From Agroathelia rolfsii (Eukaryota; Basidiomycota; Agaricomycetes; Amylocorticiales; Amylocorticiaceae), in contig JABRWF010000002.1 in assembly GCA_018343915.1 (NCBI GenBank), forward strand, positions 4,216,001 through 4,280,000: DNA of 64,000 bases, given 5' to 3'. Of the stretch, positions 1 to 12,289 are shown piece after piece. How positions within the stretch are numbered: position 1 is the stretch's first letter; each line of letters starts with the position of its first letter. The notes under the pieces were generated by a model, which searched no databases, was not told where the DNA came from, and saw only the letters and a program-made list of their open reading frames with translations. Made by a program: the position numbers and the translations under genes.

Positions 1-673
1 TGGGGAACTTAAGAGAGGTACAGGAAGAAGCTCAGGCAGTACTGGCAAAAGCAGCGGAAACAATGAAACAATACTACAATGAAAACAAGAAAAGTTTCCC
101 AAAGCTAGAACCCGGAGCCAGAGTATGGTTGGACACATGAAACATTAAGTTTGCCAAACAACCAAGTAGAAAGCTTAGTCCTAAAAAGCTAGGTCCCTAC
201 AAGGTGGTTAAAAGAATTAGGGACCTGAACTATCAGGTTGACATCCTCAAGAATTGGCATATGTACAACGTCTTCCATGTAAACCTCCTACAACCTTACC
301 GAGAAAGCAAGATTCCAGGAAGAACCCCAGAAGAACCTCCACCGGTGGAGGTAGAAGGAGAGGAAGAATGGAAAGTCTTGCATATTAGAGATACTTGACT
401 CTATGGAAGATAGAAGAAGCTGCAGTTCCTGGTAGAATACAAGGGTTATCCAGGAGAAGAGAGCTGGGAATTTGCCAAAGACATACATGCAAAAAGGCTT
501 ATCACCCAGTTCTACTGGGAAAACCTAAGTACTCCAAGGAGAATCTCAGTGGCTACATTTGGCAGATTGCCCTTCCGGAAGGTAGAAAATCTCATGCAGG
601 TTGAGACTTTGGTCACAGATTCATAGCATTTTGGACATAGGCAGTTCCAAGGGAATGCCCCTTAGAAGGGGGG
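1..673 (+). mobile_element. Ty3/gypsy retrotransposon 3' end: integrase C-terminus and chromodomain, decayed
   Basis: The left edge holds the end of a chromovirus-type pol gene. Reading across lesions, one sees the integrase tail (KLSPKKLGPYKVVKRI, then FHVNLLQPYR) followed by a chromodomain (LQFLVEYKGYPGEESWEF), the usual order in Ty3/gypsy elements of fungi. The reading frame is broken by a TGA near 138, another TGA at 396-398, and a shift to reach the chromodomain, so this copy cannot make a working protein. The rest of pol lies outside the window. A purine-rich stretch at 664-673 (AGAAGGGGGG) directly before the LTR fits a polypurine tract. Identification as Ty3/gypsy rests on these motifs; the exact clade is not determined. 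Confidence 0.85.
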
Positions 674-1320
674 TGATGTCATGGGTACACCCAGACTCTC
701 CTAATTTTTCTCTATTTTTCTCTATTTTTCTTGTATTTTTACGATTTATTTTACATTTTCTATGCCTTTTTCATTATTTAATAGCCTAATAAGGCAAAGG
801 GTTACATAGTGCTTAGTCACATGACCGGCCATCATTGTTCCCTTGTACCGGTGCCTAGTTAGTAAGCGTATTCTATTACTAAGACAAAGGATTAGTCAGT
901 ATGATGCAACAAGCATGCCATTGCGCTCAGTTATCTATCTGTACTATTCTTAGTTTTTCTTTTCATTTCTGAGAGGCTGCGCACGAACCTTAGCACAGCC
1001 CTTGTTTATGTATATAAGGACCCTGTAACACTCTCTGAAGGCTTTAGCTTTGACCTTTTGCCTTCAGGTAAGCATTAGCTCATGTAGTAGATACCTTACT
1101 AATCAAATTTGCCTTTAGGCTCATTATCCTAGTCCATATACACCTTCTGCCCTCCTTATGTGCTTAGTCAGCCACTTGGTTGTATAAGGACTATACGTAA
1201 GCCTACGCCCGCACACTCTCTATCCCATGCTCCATGCCCTATACCTTCCCCCTTGTCCAAGTCCCTCAATAAAATAGGGCATCTGTGTGAACTTAAGGAC
1301 GTTGTCCTTTTAAGCATAAA
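674..1320 (+). repeat. Putative 3' LTR of the Ty3/gypsy element
   Basis: Directly after the polypurine tract the sequence starts TGATGTCATGGG, a typical TG start. Inside are a TATA-like box (TATATAAGGA, 1011-1020), a pyrimidine-rich transcribed part, and a poly(A)-signal-like AATAAA at 1268-1273, the U3-R-U5 order expected of an LTR. The right border is uncertain because the partner LTR is outside the window; I place it near 1320, where the composition changes to very AT-rich DNA. Confidence 0.6.
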
Positions 1321-2520
1321 TCTCTTTACATATAGCAAGTTTTGTTGAAAGATTGAATATTCACAAGCTTTATATCTTTCCAATAATTCCAATGAATACT
1401 TCAAATAATCATCTAACATTATATCATACATAATTATTTATTTCATGATTTTACAACCATTCATTGTTGAGATATTAATAATTCTTTACATGCATATATT
1501 CATTGAAATAATATGCATATATTCTTTTATTTAATATTTTCAATATTTCATTATATCTAATCTTATCAGAGATAAGATTATCATATCTGAGGTCACTTGA
1601 CTTTATCATTTATGAATATCTTTTTCATAAATATTAAACAATTCCATTTAAATATTCATTTCTAAATAATCATTGTGAATATTACTAATTGATTTTTCAT
1701 GCCCTAGATCCTTGCTTATAAATCACCAAAATATTTACTAAGCAAATTCACAATATTAGTAATATTTATAAAATATTACTAATATAGATCTAATAATAGG
1801 ATATTGAGATCAATAGACATTTTCACTTACTAATACTATACAAATTACTTACTAAGCACACAGATTGCTTACCAAGCATATTATTCAGCAAATAGGAATA
1901 TTACTAAGCTGATTTATAAGCTGATTTGTAAGCAATCCTTCTTACTAAGCGGATTAGATAAGTACAGGGTTGGCTTACTAATCTTGTAGAAATTAGAATA
2001 TTTTGTATTATATAAGCACCAGCAAATTCGGCTGGAAATGACAAGTTATTTCACTCGAAAATAGTGAGTTAAATAGTCTACAAGACTAGCTCCTAGAGTA
2101 CTAACTTCACCAACAGACTTACTAAGTCTACTACAAGACAACAAGCCTTTCCTAAAGGGAAAATAAGTAGGTAGTCTCAAAGGGACACCGGCTACAGTCT
2201 TATCTTCAGTATAGTAAAGTTACTAATTGCTTCCTATCCTAGAAAACCTTGCCTTATCTTAGGAACAACCCAAAGCCTGCACTTTTCTTCACAAGTAAGT
2301 GTTTGCTTCATAACAGGTAACTTGTGAGCTAGCATATAGCTACACTATACAACCCAAGAACTACAATAGTTCAACAAGTTTAGCACTAGATACACTCCCT
2401 AAGCCATACAAGTACGTCATTAGTAAACAGTAGCCTATGTGGAAAGCCTAGTAGGCTTGGAGTACACAATAGGAAACTTATTAGTGGTACAGTGTGCATA
2501 TAGTGGTGTGCATGGTCCAG
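1321..2520. repeat. AT-rich repeat-laden intergenic DNA with recurrent TTACTAAGC
   Basis: No credible coding sequence is seen. The stretch is strongly AT-rich and carries the 9-mer TTACTAAGC exactly at 1735-1743, 1849-1857, 1901-1909 and 1942-1950, with near copies such as TTACCAAGC. A short tandem duplication (GCTGATTTATAA then GCTGATTTGTAA) lies at 1908-1931. This looks like degraded transposon DNA, possibly more of the same or a nested element. Confidence 0.5.
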
Positions 2521-2765
2521 TCACTTATTTAGTTGAGATAGTCAAGAGCGCAAGCCTTGACAATTTCCCTTGATATGGAGTTAAGAACTATTCTTAGAGT
2601 ACTTATAAACAGTATATAGAGGCCTGCCCTTGAGACCTTTGCAATCCAGCTTGATCACTTTTTGCCCTCTATGTCACTCTTACTCACACCTGAAGTTCTT
2701 TCCCCCACTCTCTTTCTTGTGTGTTTTACCCCCCCCCCCCATCATCATCTTTATTATTATACCTG
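2521..2765 (+). repeat. Possible second LTR-like fragment
   Basis: This stretch resembles an LTR promoter region: a TATA-like TTATAAACAGTATATAG near 2607, then a pyrimidine-rich transcript-like segment with TTTTGCCCTC, similar in layout to the LTR at 674-1320 but not clearly the same sequence. It ends in a 12-C run (2729-2740) and ATC repeats. No partner LTR was found, so this is only a suggestion. Confidence 0.25.
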
Positions 2766-4177
2766 GACCCCAAGGTTAAGGGGATATACTGTGACTCTAT
2801 GCTCTAAGGGAGTATAAAACTGAGTAAAGCTATGTATATATCACTAGGATGTATAAATATGGACTCCTAGGATGAAGGAGTATAAAGAATTATGTCAAAG
2901 CTAAAGACAGCATGTCCTACCTGGCAAAGGACTTTAAAAATACCAGTGATTATATGTTGCATAGAAGCCTGTATGAAACAGTGGGAGACCTTGCCTCTAG
3001 GTCTTTAAACATGAGTTGCACCTCCCTGCTAGGGGAGCTTAAAGATATTAGTTGTACCCCCCCCCTATTTGCTTCTGGCCCTTCTAGGCTAGGCATCTTA
3101 GGGTTATGTTGGTTGAGTCATGAGTATCCCATGACAAGCTATGATAAAATAGCAACTATGGCTTACTATGATATACTATGACTTATAACTAGTATACTAT
3201 GAAGTATAATATGCTATGGCTTTTATATGGCTTGATATAATCTCTAAGAAATCCTTTGACACCTGCATGGTAATTCTAGATATTTGCTTGGTAAACCTGA
3301 GTGTATGCTTGGTAAACATGAATAAATGCTATAATAACTATAACATGGTACAACTAGGGTTGTGACAATTATCCAACAAGGGCAATGTTAGCACTTTGTC
3401 TAGCTAATATTTCAACTTTTATTGTGAGTGGTCCTTTTATTTTTAACTTGTCTCATCCTTATTGTTATATGTCTTCCCTAGATGAAAATGGTATGACATT
3501 ATCCAGTTTCATAGACCCTACTTTGCTCATATTCAAGTATAATTAAGCATTACATAGCCCTAGGTTCTCTTTTGTGGCTCTCAACATGGCATATAGCTGT
3601 TTTTCTTTTTCTTTTTTTCCCTTGCCTTACATTCTCAAGCAAAAAAAAATCTGATATCCACTCGGCATCTCCTAATAGTGTGTCAATTGCTATGACATCA
3701 CACCTCATACTCAGCCTCAGGGAGAATATAAGTGCTTCAATTGTCAGCAATAGCAATGAACACGCCATAGTCGATATTATCATGTCTAACATCGTTCTTC
3801 ATCAGCTAGAAGTGCTGGGCGTCCGTAGTTTTTTATTATTAATAGGTGAAGGTCCTCTTGTCCAACAGAAAGGATTGGTAATCAAATGACTGACAAAATA
3901 TTCTAGGCATGCTGTAGGCTGCCTGGGTAAAAAGAGCTTCCGCTTTGCGCCTTAATTGGGAGTTGGCGATTCAGATGACGCACGAATATTAATCCATATA
4001 TGGCTTGTTAGCATTGCTATAGTACAAATCATTATAATACTATGACTCCATTGTCTATCTCAAAATCACAATGCAGTCGAGGGTTTTTATCTCAAAGTAG
4101 TAATTTGCTAGAACTACGAAATACATAATCTAAAGGTAATATGTACAAAAGATCTAATACGAACACCATCTAGTCTA
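2766..4177. other. Intergenic, repeat-like; no gene recognised
   Basis: No conserved protein is visible on either strand. The part at 3130-3240 is built from short ACTATGA / CTATGGC repeats. A 105-codon open frame at 3572-3889 has no recognisable motif and ordinary composition. The right part is the 3' flank of the minus-strand ABC transporter. Confidence 0.5.
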
Positions 4178-7100
4178 TCATTTGCGAGAACCAAAAGCCT
4201 TTTTTTCCGCAACAGCATATAAAATTTCCTTGTCTCCACTTTCGTCTACCAAAGAGCGGAATATTCCGTTTTCCTTCTTCAGTAGCTCGTAGGGAGCGTC
4301 GAACTCGGCCTGGAACCAATTTTTGAGGAACTGAAATAATGGTTTTGATATTAGAGTGTCGCTTACAATATGTCCAGCATCCAAAACCATCTGCAAAGGG
4401 AGATTACGTGTCAATGATAACATCAGTTTTGTGGTAGGCAAGTGCACTGACGATTTTATCGGCATCCATGATGGTTTGGAGTCGATGAGCAATGGTCAGA
4501 ACAGTTACGTCTTTGCTCAGTTCGTTTCTCAGGGATGTCTGGATAACTGAATCCGTCTTATAATCTAGGAGTTCTGGATTAGAAGGCTGATCATTCCTTA
4601 ACAGTTTGTCCGTAGAGTTTCTTACCGATGGCGGACGTTGCTAAAACAAATACATATAAATATATGCACTGACTAAAATAAGAAGTAACTTACCTTCATC
4701 CAAGATCAAAAGTTTACTTTCCCGAACCATCGCGCGAGCAAGAGCAATAATCTGTCGCTGACCCACAGATAAGTTGCCCCCACCTCGAGCAATGGCACTG
4801 TCGAGCGTCAGTCTATTCTCATTATCATCATTCTGGATGGAGTAAAGCCCGGCAGATCTGAGTGCGGAGTTCAGCGTAGCGTCTTCATAATCATCGAAGG
4901 GGTCTAGGTTCTGTCTCAGAGTGCCACTCAGGAGTTCAGGCTGTTTTTAACGGACGCAGGATAAGCAAATGATGAAATCATGCGATAAGACAATCCGTTT
5001 CTTACCATTTGGGGGATGATCGTTATGTTAGAACGGAGTGCATCCAAATTGAGGGATGAAATAGGAATGCCGTCGTAATAAGCATTGCCTTCGGTAATGA
5101 TGCAACGTAACAGAGAAAGCGTCAACGAACTCTGCAAAAAAGATGAATGTGAGCCAAGCATGCGCCTAGTTTCTGCTATGCTATTATTTACCTTTCCGCT
5201 TCCGGTACGGCCGACTACAGATACAAGATATGAGATTTCCATCCCAGAAAGCATTGAAGCTACTTACCAATACCAACACGCTCTCCAGATTTGACATGGA
5301 ATGATATTTCGTGGAGTACATGAGGTCCATCCTGAAGACTGATCAGAAGGAAAACAAGGTATACCTATGAGGCATTCACTTACTACTGAGTAGCGAGCGG
5401 ACAGCTTCTCAACACGAAGTTCACCACTAGAAGGCCAATGCGCTGGAGGGGTACCACCTTCGAATGGCTGCGCTTCCTGTTCTATCTTCGTGTACTCTTG
5501 AATACGCTCCAAACTGTGTGGAAACGTTAACAAAAATATACTGTTATATTTTAGCGATAGACCCAATACCTATTGCCTAAAGCAGAGAAAATGTTAAGGA
5601 AGAACGTTAAATGATGTGATAAAGAATTACACACCTTGAACTTCAAACTGGTTATAGGTCTTGACGAGGAATAGCACGAATGAACCGAAGGCGATAGCCA
5701 TGCTAAGCGAAAAGCCCGAGTCACTCGCGTTGACTCCCGATCGACCGTAAACGAAGTACGCAGCTGACAAGACTCTAAGTAACGATAGATGTCTCCCACG
5801 AGGAGGATAAGCTTACCAAGTGCTGCCGCGAACAGACCACCTAAGGCATCAACACGCACGCCAACCCATCTAAAAACATTTGTAAGCAGTTAAATTATAT
5901 GACTATCAAAGGTCCATTCTTACCTGTTCAAGTTGATATTTACTCTGGCGGCCTGGCTGTATTTATCAATATGAGTGATGGACTTCTGTTTGAAAACGTC
6001 CTGGGCGCCATAGGCACGAATGGAAGCTAACAAAAGAAATCAGACAAACGTAGATAACTTTCCTCCGCTGAGACTTACTAATGCCTTCGATCGAGGCACC
6101 GAAATGTGACATGAACGGTGCTTTGGCTTTGCTCATCTCTCGCTTCACCGATAACTGTGCGCGAATGTGAGTCCAGGAATCGATATAAAAGACAAAAAAG
6201 TTGGTGACATACCTGAGCTCTGATATAGATTTGTCCAAGAATACCACCGATAGCCAAGATGAAAACGCCGAGGAGACCGAAAATGGGCGTCCAGAGGATA
6301 ATGGCGACGAAGCGAACGATGATCAGGACGATAAGCTCCACCAACCAAGACAGATTTTGGGGAATAGTAGAGTCAACTATAAGACATCAGAAAGATGTAC
6401 AATGGAACTACTTTGAAAAAAAAAGTATTTACTGCTAGAGATATCCTTCGTGCATCTGGTAAGGATACGTGCAGTCGGTGTTTTATCTAGCCATCGGAGG
6501 GTTGTGCACAAAATCGAATCCATGAGACGGCGATGGAGAGACCTCGATGCCTTCAGAGCACCAAAGGTCAAGAAAGCCTGAGCTATAAAGAAGATTATGA
6601 GCATCGCCGCCACGAGGAGCGTGTATCCACCCATGTAGCTATTACAAGGCATGTCAGTCCAAAAGTCGATATATGATGGAAAGAATGTGACCGACAATGG
6701 TACATTGATTTCGTTCGCAGGCCGTTCCGTATACTGTGTAGCCCAGTATCCTGTTTATTGTTAAGAAAAATTTTACACATGAAAGGAACATGATGTCAAT
6801 GTAAATACCAAGGAACCAAGGCTGCACAACTTCAACAGTACACTCCAAGAACGTCGCACTAAGGAATGGTACCCAGAACCACAACCCGCCCAATGCGCTG
6901 AGATACATTTTCACTAAAGACGAAGAAAATGGAAGCAATGGAAGTCAATACTCGCCCATATCACGTTGCTAAAGTATAATAATAATAATAAAACTTACTG
7001 GAACCCCAGCTGAGATGTCCAACAGCCACTTCCTCTTCGACAATAAGCTTCCCATTCGATTTCTTCTCCGGTGTCTCGGCATCTACAACTTCGTCTGCCT

Positions 7101-10100
7101 TCTCCTCGATTTCTTGTTCACGGGCGACCTTGAGCTCCAGCTTATGGTTCTTGGCCAAGGCGTCGGAAATCGTGCCCTGGCTCAGGATCTGGCCATCGGA
7201 GCTCAAGGAGACGACGAAGTCGGCAATGGGGCTGGCCATGGCCACATTGTGGGTCTATTGTGTAATAAGACGTGCTATTCATACCGAAATATGTCGATCG
7301 CATCTGGATACATACCACAAGCAACACCGTACGTCCCTTTACTAAATCGCCCTTGAAGCATTTGTCTACAACCCACTTTGCGGTGTGAACATCCAAAGCT
7401 GCGAGAACCTATTGGCGCGCTCAGTAAAATACGTTTTGTGACGTAGACAATTGACATACATCATCTAAGAGAAGGATGTCTGCAGAGGAGTAAATTGCAC
7501 GGGCAAGCGTGAGACGAGCCTAATCAAAATTGTCAACATAGATCTTTGAGAATTCATTCAACTAGGTGAATCATACCTTTTGGCCACCACTATTGTAGGA
7601 ATGAATACAATCCTTCAATCAATTATTTGAAAGTATAAGGAGATTGGACCCTACCTTAGTGTCAAACCTTTTTCGCCGACTTCTGTTTCATCACCGGCTT
7701 CGAACAGGGAGAGATCACGCTCCAAAGAACATTGATGAATTACTGAAGATGATAATTCAGCCACTTTTTTTTCAATAATAGGAAATATGAGACCATACCT
7801 TTTGCATAACGTTCTTCATCGAAAGGTGCGCCGAAAAGGATGTTTTCCTGCATGGTTTATTGTCATTGAATGCACGTCTCTGTACGTTAGAACGTGGTAT
7901 ACCTTGATCGTCTCGTTCATAACCCAGGACTCCTGCGCAGCATAGGCCACACCCTTATCCCGCGGCAGATTGAACCATGATTCAACACCGGATGGAACGA
8001 AGTGCATTTCGCCTGAATGGGGCCACAGTCACAGTTAGCTCCATCACCATGGCCATACAAGTCGCGGCTTTACCAAGGAGAGCCATCAACAGCGACGTCT
8101 TTCCGCATCCGGTCGAACCGACAATCAGATTTATTTTGCCGCGCTTGAACAGCAGCTCGTCTTCAATCCGCAGGCGGAAACGACGACGCGAGGGCGTCAG
8201 CGTCCCGTCTTCTGCGTCGGCGTTCGACCACGTAAAGGCGGCTGCGCGGAATCCAATTTCGGATGATGCACCATCGTCCTCTTGGTCGACATAGACGTTG
8301 TCGTCAGATTCGGGGTCGTATGCATCCAACAGCTCGGTCTAGCAGCATCAAAGTTATAAACAAAACAAAAAAATCATTCCAATGATGCATGACTTCTTTC
8401 AAATACCTTGTTCAAGAAGTCTGCAATACGGTCCAGGGATACCTTGCCACGGATGACGACAGGCACGAGTCGGAATGTCAACACAACCTGCCAGCGCAAG
8501 TGATCGAAGACTGGGATAACTCATGAGTCAGAGAGAGAGAGAAAAATCAAAAGAAAAGAAAAAGGAGTGAATAGCCTACGCGAAATGGAAGGGAATACGG
8601 TTGCAGCTAAAGGCAGTTATATCAGCATCCTCGATATTGACTGTATTGGAAGTGGTATATACCATCCAGTGTTTTCCCCATGACCAGGGTCTAAAAAGAT
8701 ATCAAAGTGAGCACGTCTGTGAAAGCCTGATAGAGGTGCGCATAAAAACTCACGTAGATGCCATACGTGACCATCATGGTGATTGCCGGGATAATCATGC
8801 TAATGCAGGTCATTAGTGAGTGAATAACAAATAAAACCATAAAAAAACGCACTTGGTATTCTCAGTGAGTAGCGTAAAGATCTTGGCTTTCCATACCCAT
8901 GCCAACTCATCCTCCCGCTTTTTGTCGATCTTATCAGACATGGTGCGCTCCCAGCCAAAGAGCTTGATCATCCTGACGACACCCAAAGCTAAGAAATAGG
9001 AATAATGCATGGATGAGTATGGTGCAAGTACTGATTGAGAATGAAAGACGTACTTTCCGTGACGAGGCTAACTCTGCTATCACTCTGACACGTGATAATT
9101 AATCTTTCAAGAGAAAGTTCACATAGATGGACATTCATCATACCTTCTTGGTGACGTTAACAGTCACACCTTGAAGCCTGTTTGCAAGAAAGATGGGAAC
9201 GGGGAGAAGGACAATCATGGAACCCAAACCCGCAAGAGCGCTAAAGAAAATTATAAACAGCCCTTTAGCTATCACTCATCTCAGAAACACTGGAGAATCA
9301 AGTACCTCCATCCTAGTATCTGATACAGGTAGATGATGATGGCAATGATCAAGACCGGCCCATCAAAGATTAACTGCATAAAGTCAGCGCCTTCTTGGAT
9401 GTTCTCCAAATCGGTCGAGATGAGGTTGTTCATCTTTCCAATAAGGTTCTCCGCCTCAGAGTCCTGTGCCTGCGGAGCAACATCGGCAACCTTGGCTGAG
9501 CTCGCGGACGATACAAGCGTGGTTTCCTCTCCCTCCATAGCAGCTTCACCTTCGCTATTGCCGGCGACAGTGATGTTCTGATTGATGACAGAGGACGCTG
9601 AAGAGCCTGCTCGAGACGTCGTGTTGCTGTTGTTTGATCCCGTAGCAGCAACGAGCCTGATTCTAAGTGCGTGTTCGAGCACCATCTGGGTCAGAAGAGC
9701 CTCCATCGAGATACCGGTCTTGCTATAATAGAAGAAATACAGCTGCACAAGGACACTGGCCGCGAACGGTGCCACGAACAAGGACCCAACCCAGACCCAG
9801 GGACGCACGACAGCACCTTCACCACCGCCCTCGATGTACTGAAGCACTTGTGACATTCCGAATGGGGAAAGAAGAAGGGTGCACACATGCAGAGCGAGGA
9901 CGAGCGCAATGATGAGGAAGTTGCGGCGGAATGTATAGATGAGTCCGAGAAGCAGGCGCGTTCTTGGGTTTTTTGTTCTCGAGAGCAGCGACTCGGATGC
10001 TGCGGGATGGAGACTGTCGATTTGCGGGAAGGCCTTTGCAACGAGATGCGCGCCGCTCATGGTGTCTGGCAGCGGAGGCAACTCAGAGAACGGCAGGTGT

Positions 10101-10974
10101 TCGATTTTATTTGCCTTGAGAATAATCGGATCCAGGTATGTGAAGAGTATCCAAGATAGAGGCGACGATATCTGTTCAGGACTTGGTTCGCGAGGGTCCT
10201 GTAAAAGATGTCAGCGCGGTTATTTCACAATATAAAAATTGAGGCCTACTAAAGGATCTACCGGGATGTACTTGCGCGGGGTGAGCAGTGGGATAACCAC
10301 GGATACGAGCGTAAGCACGGAAATGAAGATCCACAACGGCCAGCCATACGAGATGTCGGCGGGTTGAAGGGTGTAGGTCGCAAAAGGCATCACATCACGA
10401 ATGAAGAAAACCGTCCAAGTAGCAAGTAGTATGGTGGTCAAATGTGGGGTCACCTTACTGCTCTTGGTAGGGTATGCGAAACTGATGATGGATAAAACAC
10501 TTGTATAGAACTACTCTAGATTAGTACTGTGATCACACGATATGTATTCAAACTCACGAAGGTGACACAGAGGGACGATTCAGCCCATTGGGTTTGCTGA
10601 GCAGCGGGGTGTGTTGTATGATTTATGACGGCGACGACAATCGACAAGGCGAACAGGACGACGGACCCAACCGCCCTGAGGGCCCGGAAAGTGACAATCG
10701 ATCGTCCACCGTGTAAGTCAAGAAAACTATCTGAAAGTGTTTCTGAGGTCTGGTCGGAGGTATCCATCGAGGATATTTTGTGCCTTGCAATCAGCTTCTG
10801 GAAGTGATTGAAAACAGCATGGAGTAGGAAAACAACGATAGAAGCAAGGGCAACATATGACGGAACATAGAGCAGCCTTGACGATGTATTGACTGGTGAT
10901 GATACATGACTGGCATCAAAAGACGCATACGTCGTGCCAGCAGACTGGACAACGAATAACGAGTCTGGAGTCAT
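4178..10974 (-). CDS. ABCC/MRP-type multidrug-resistance ABC transporter, full length, many introns
   Basis: This encodes an ATP-driven exporter of the ABCC (MRP) type, with TMD0 - TMD1 - NBD1 - TMD2 - NBD2 in order. The start chosen is the ATG at 10974 (MTPDSLFVV); the open frame extends a little further 5' only through a GTG. TMD0 helices lie at about 10220-10974 and TMD1 at 8400-10200. NBD1 has Walker [10 protein letters not shown] (near 8100), Q-loop AYAAQESW, the signature LSGGQKAR assembled across two introns near 7590-7680, and Walker B ILLLDD. TMD2 is 5550-6950. NBD2 has Walker A GRTGSGKSS split by an intron, signature LSVGQRQ (4770), and a C-terminal VLDAGHIAEFD motif. Such proteins sit in the vacuolar or plasma membrane and move glutathione conjugates, drugs or metabolites. 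Substrate is unknown. No lesion was noticed. Confidence 0.9.
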
Positions 10975-12289
10975 AGCTCGAAGTAATGCAGGCAGCACAA
11001 GCCTGGGGAGCTGACGAAAGTTCGAATGCTCAAGCTCAAGGCTTTAATACACGCACGAAAGGCTTGCGTGTTTCCTGTTGCCTACTCACGACCTTATATG
11101 ACGCGTCTAGAGATGTGCGTGTGTGGTGATGAACCATGACTCGATTGCGGCTGCGAAGTAGACCGTGATTTTATTCGCTGAGAGCGGCAGGTTAGCATTG
11201 ATTCTTGATATTATCATCTCTGCAGTCTATATGCCGCCCGGAGCTCTTGGTCACCGGTTGACTGCATTCGGTGCCTGACTCGGACTCGGCTCCGCGACCT
11301 CCATCCGCTCAGGGCTGCCAGGCACTGGGCTCAAGTTCAGAGGGGTTAACTGTCGACAGCCTGTATTCAGTACTCAGTGCTCCATCAACGCCTTCAAGCT
11401 ATCCACCCTGTGGGCTTGAATCTTATATCGGTGGCAAAGCTCACATCCAGTGAGCCGGTCAAATCGGGCCAGGTTAGCCCCCTATCACCATCCTCCATAT
11501 GGCCACTTGAAATTTTAATTTTGCCATTTCCAACACAATTTTGGTGTTCAGTCTGTTCTGCCTTGTGTGACTCAAATGTTCACACGGAGGGGTCCTCGGA
11601 CCTTTTATAATTTCGTTGGTTGCCTCAACATGCGCCTGAACAACGGCTTTGAATAGGGCTACTGACAGGATACGGTGGCTGCACTGAGTAAGCATGTCCG
11701 AGTAAGCGCATACTCACTCGATACTGGTTATATTACTCAGTAGCTGCCCATCAAACTTATTTGATGAGGAAGCCAATGAGATCGCTTATATGTACCGGTA
11801 CCATTCGGACACAGATGCAGGAGCTGGAAGCGAGAGTCAGGCATCGAATATGCCACAAAAATCCGTGCAGGCTTGCAAACCTGCATACCGCACGAAACAG
11901 CAGGACGGTAGTATAATAGCCTTGATCTTTAGGCCAGGGACAAGTGTTGTTCCCATGCCAATCTGTTCAATTGACCGGTTTATTCACCTATACGGACTTA
12001 TGTTTACCCAGTTGCCTGCAAATGCTCACACTCAGTGCTGCGACTACTGCACTTGTATCCCCGCAAAACCTCCTGTCAGGGTCGTTGTATTCAATCGATG
12101 CAATTCCCCTGTATAAATCAAGTTCTGCGCCCTTCATTCGCCAGCAACAAAGTCTTACTCTCGATACGCCAGCGGCACTGCCAAAGTCGAAAACGCCAAA
12201 CCTGGGGCTCTGAGCTGCTGTATTTGCTTACTTGTGCTGTATATTAGCATACCGCCTTTCATCGTAACACTAGTGTCTCCGTGTCATTC
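10975..12289. other. Intergenic, divergent promoters; nothing recognised
   Basis: This lies between the start of the minus-strand ABC transporter and the start of the plus-strand DUF6533-like gene, so it should hold both promoters. Several open frames of 60-108 codons overlap on the plus strand, but none has a recognisable motif or a consistent splice model. I see no RNA gene or repeat. Confidence 0.5.

Noticed and set aside
3572..3889. 105-codon plus frame in the left repeat block
   Set aside because: No motif, no splice partners, and it lies in repeat-like DNA with a poly-T stretch.
9667..10235. Plus-strand frames opposite the ABC transporter TMD1
   Set aside because: They have no motif and overlap the conserved minus-strand coding sequence.
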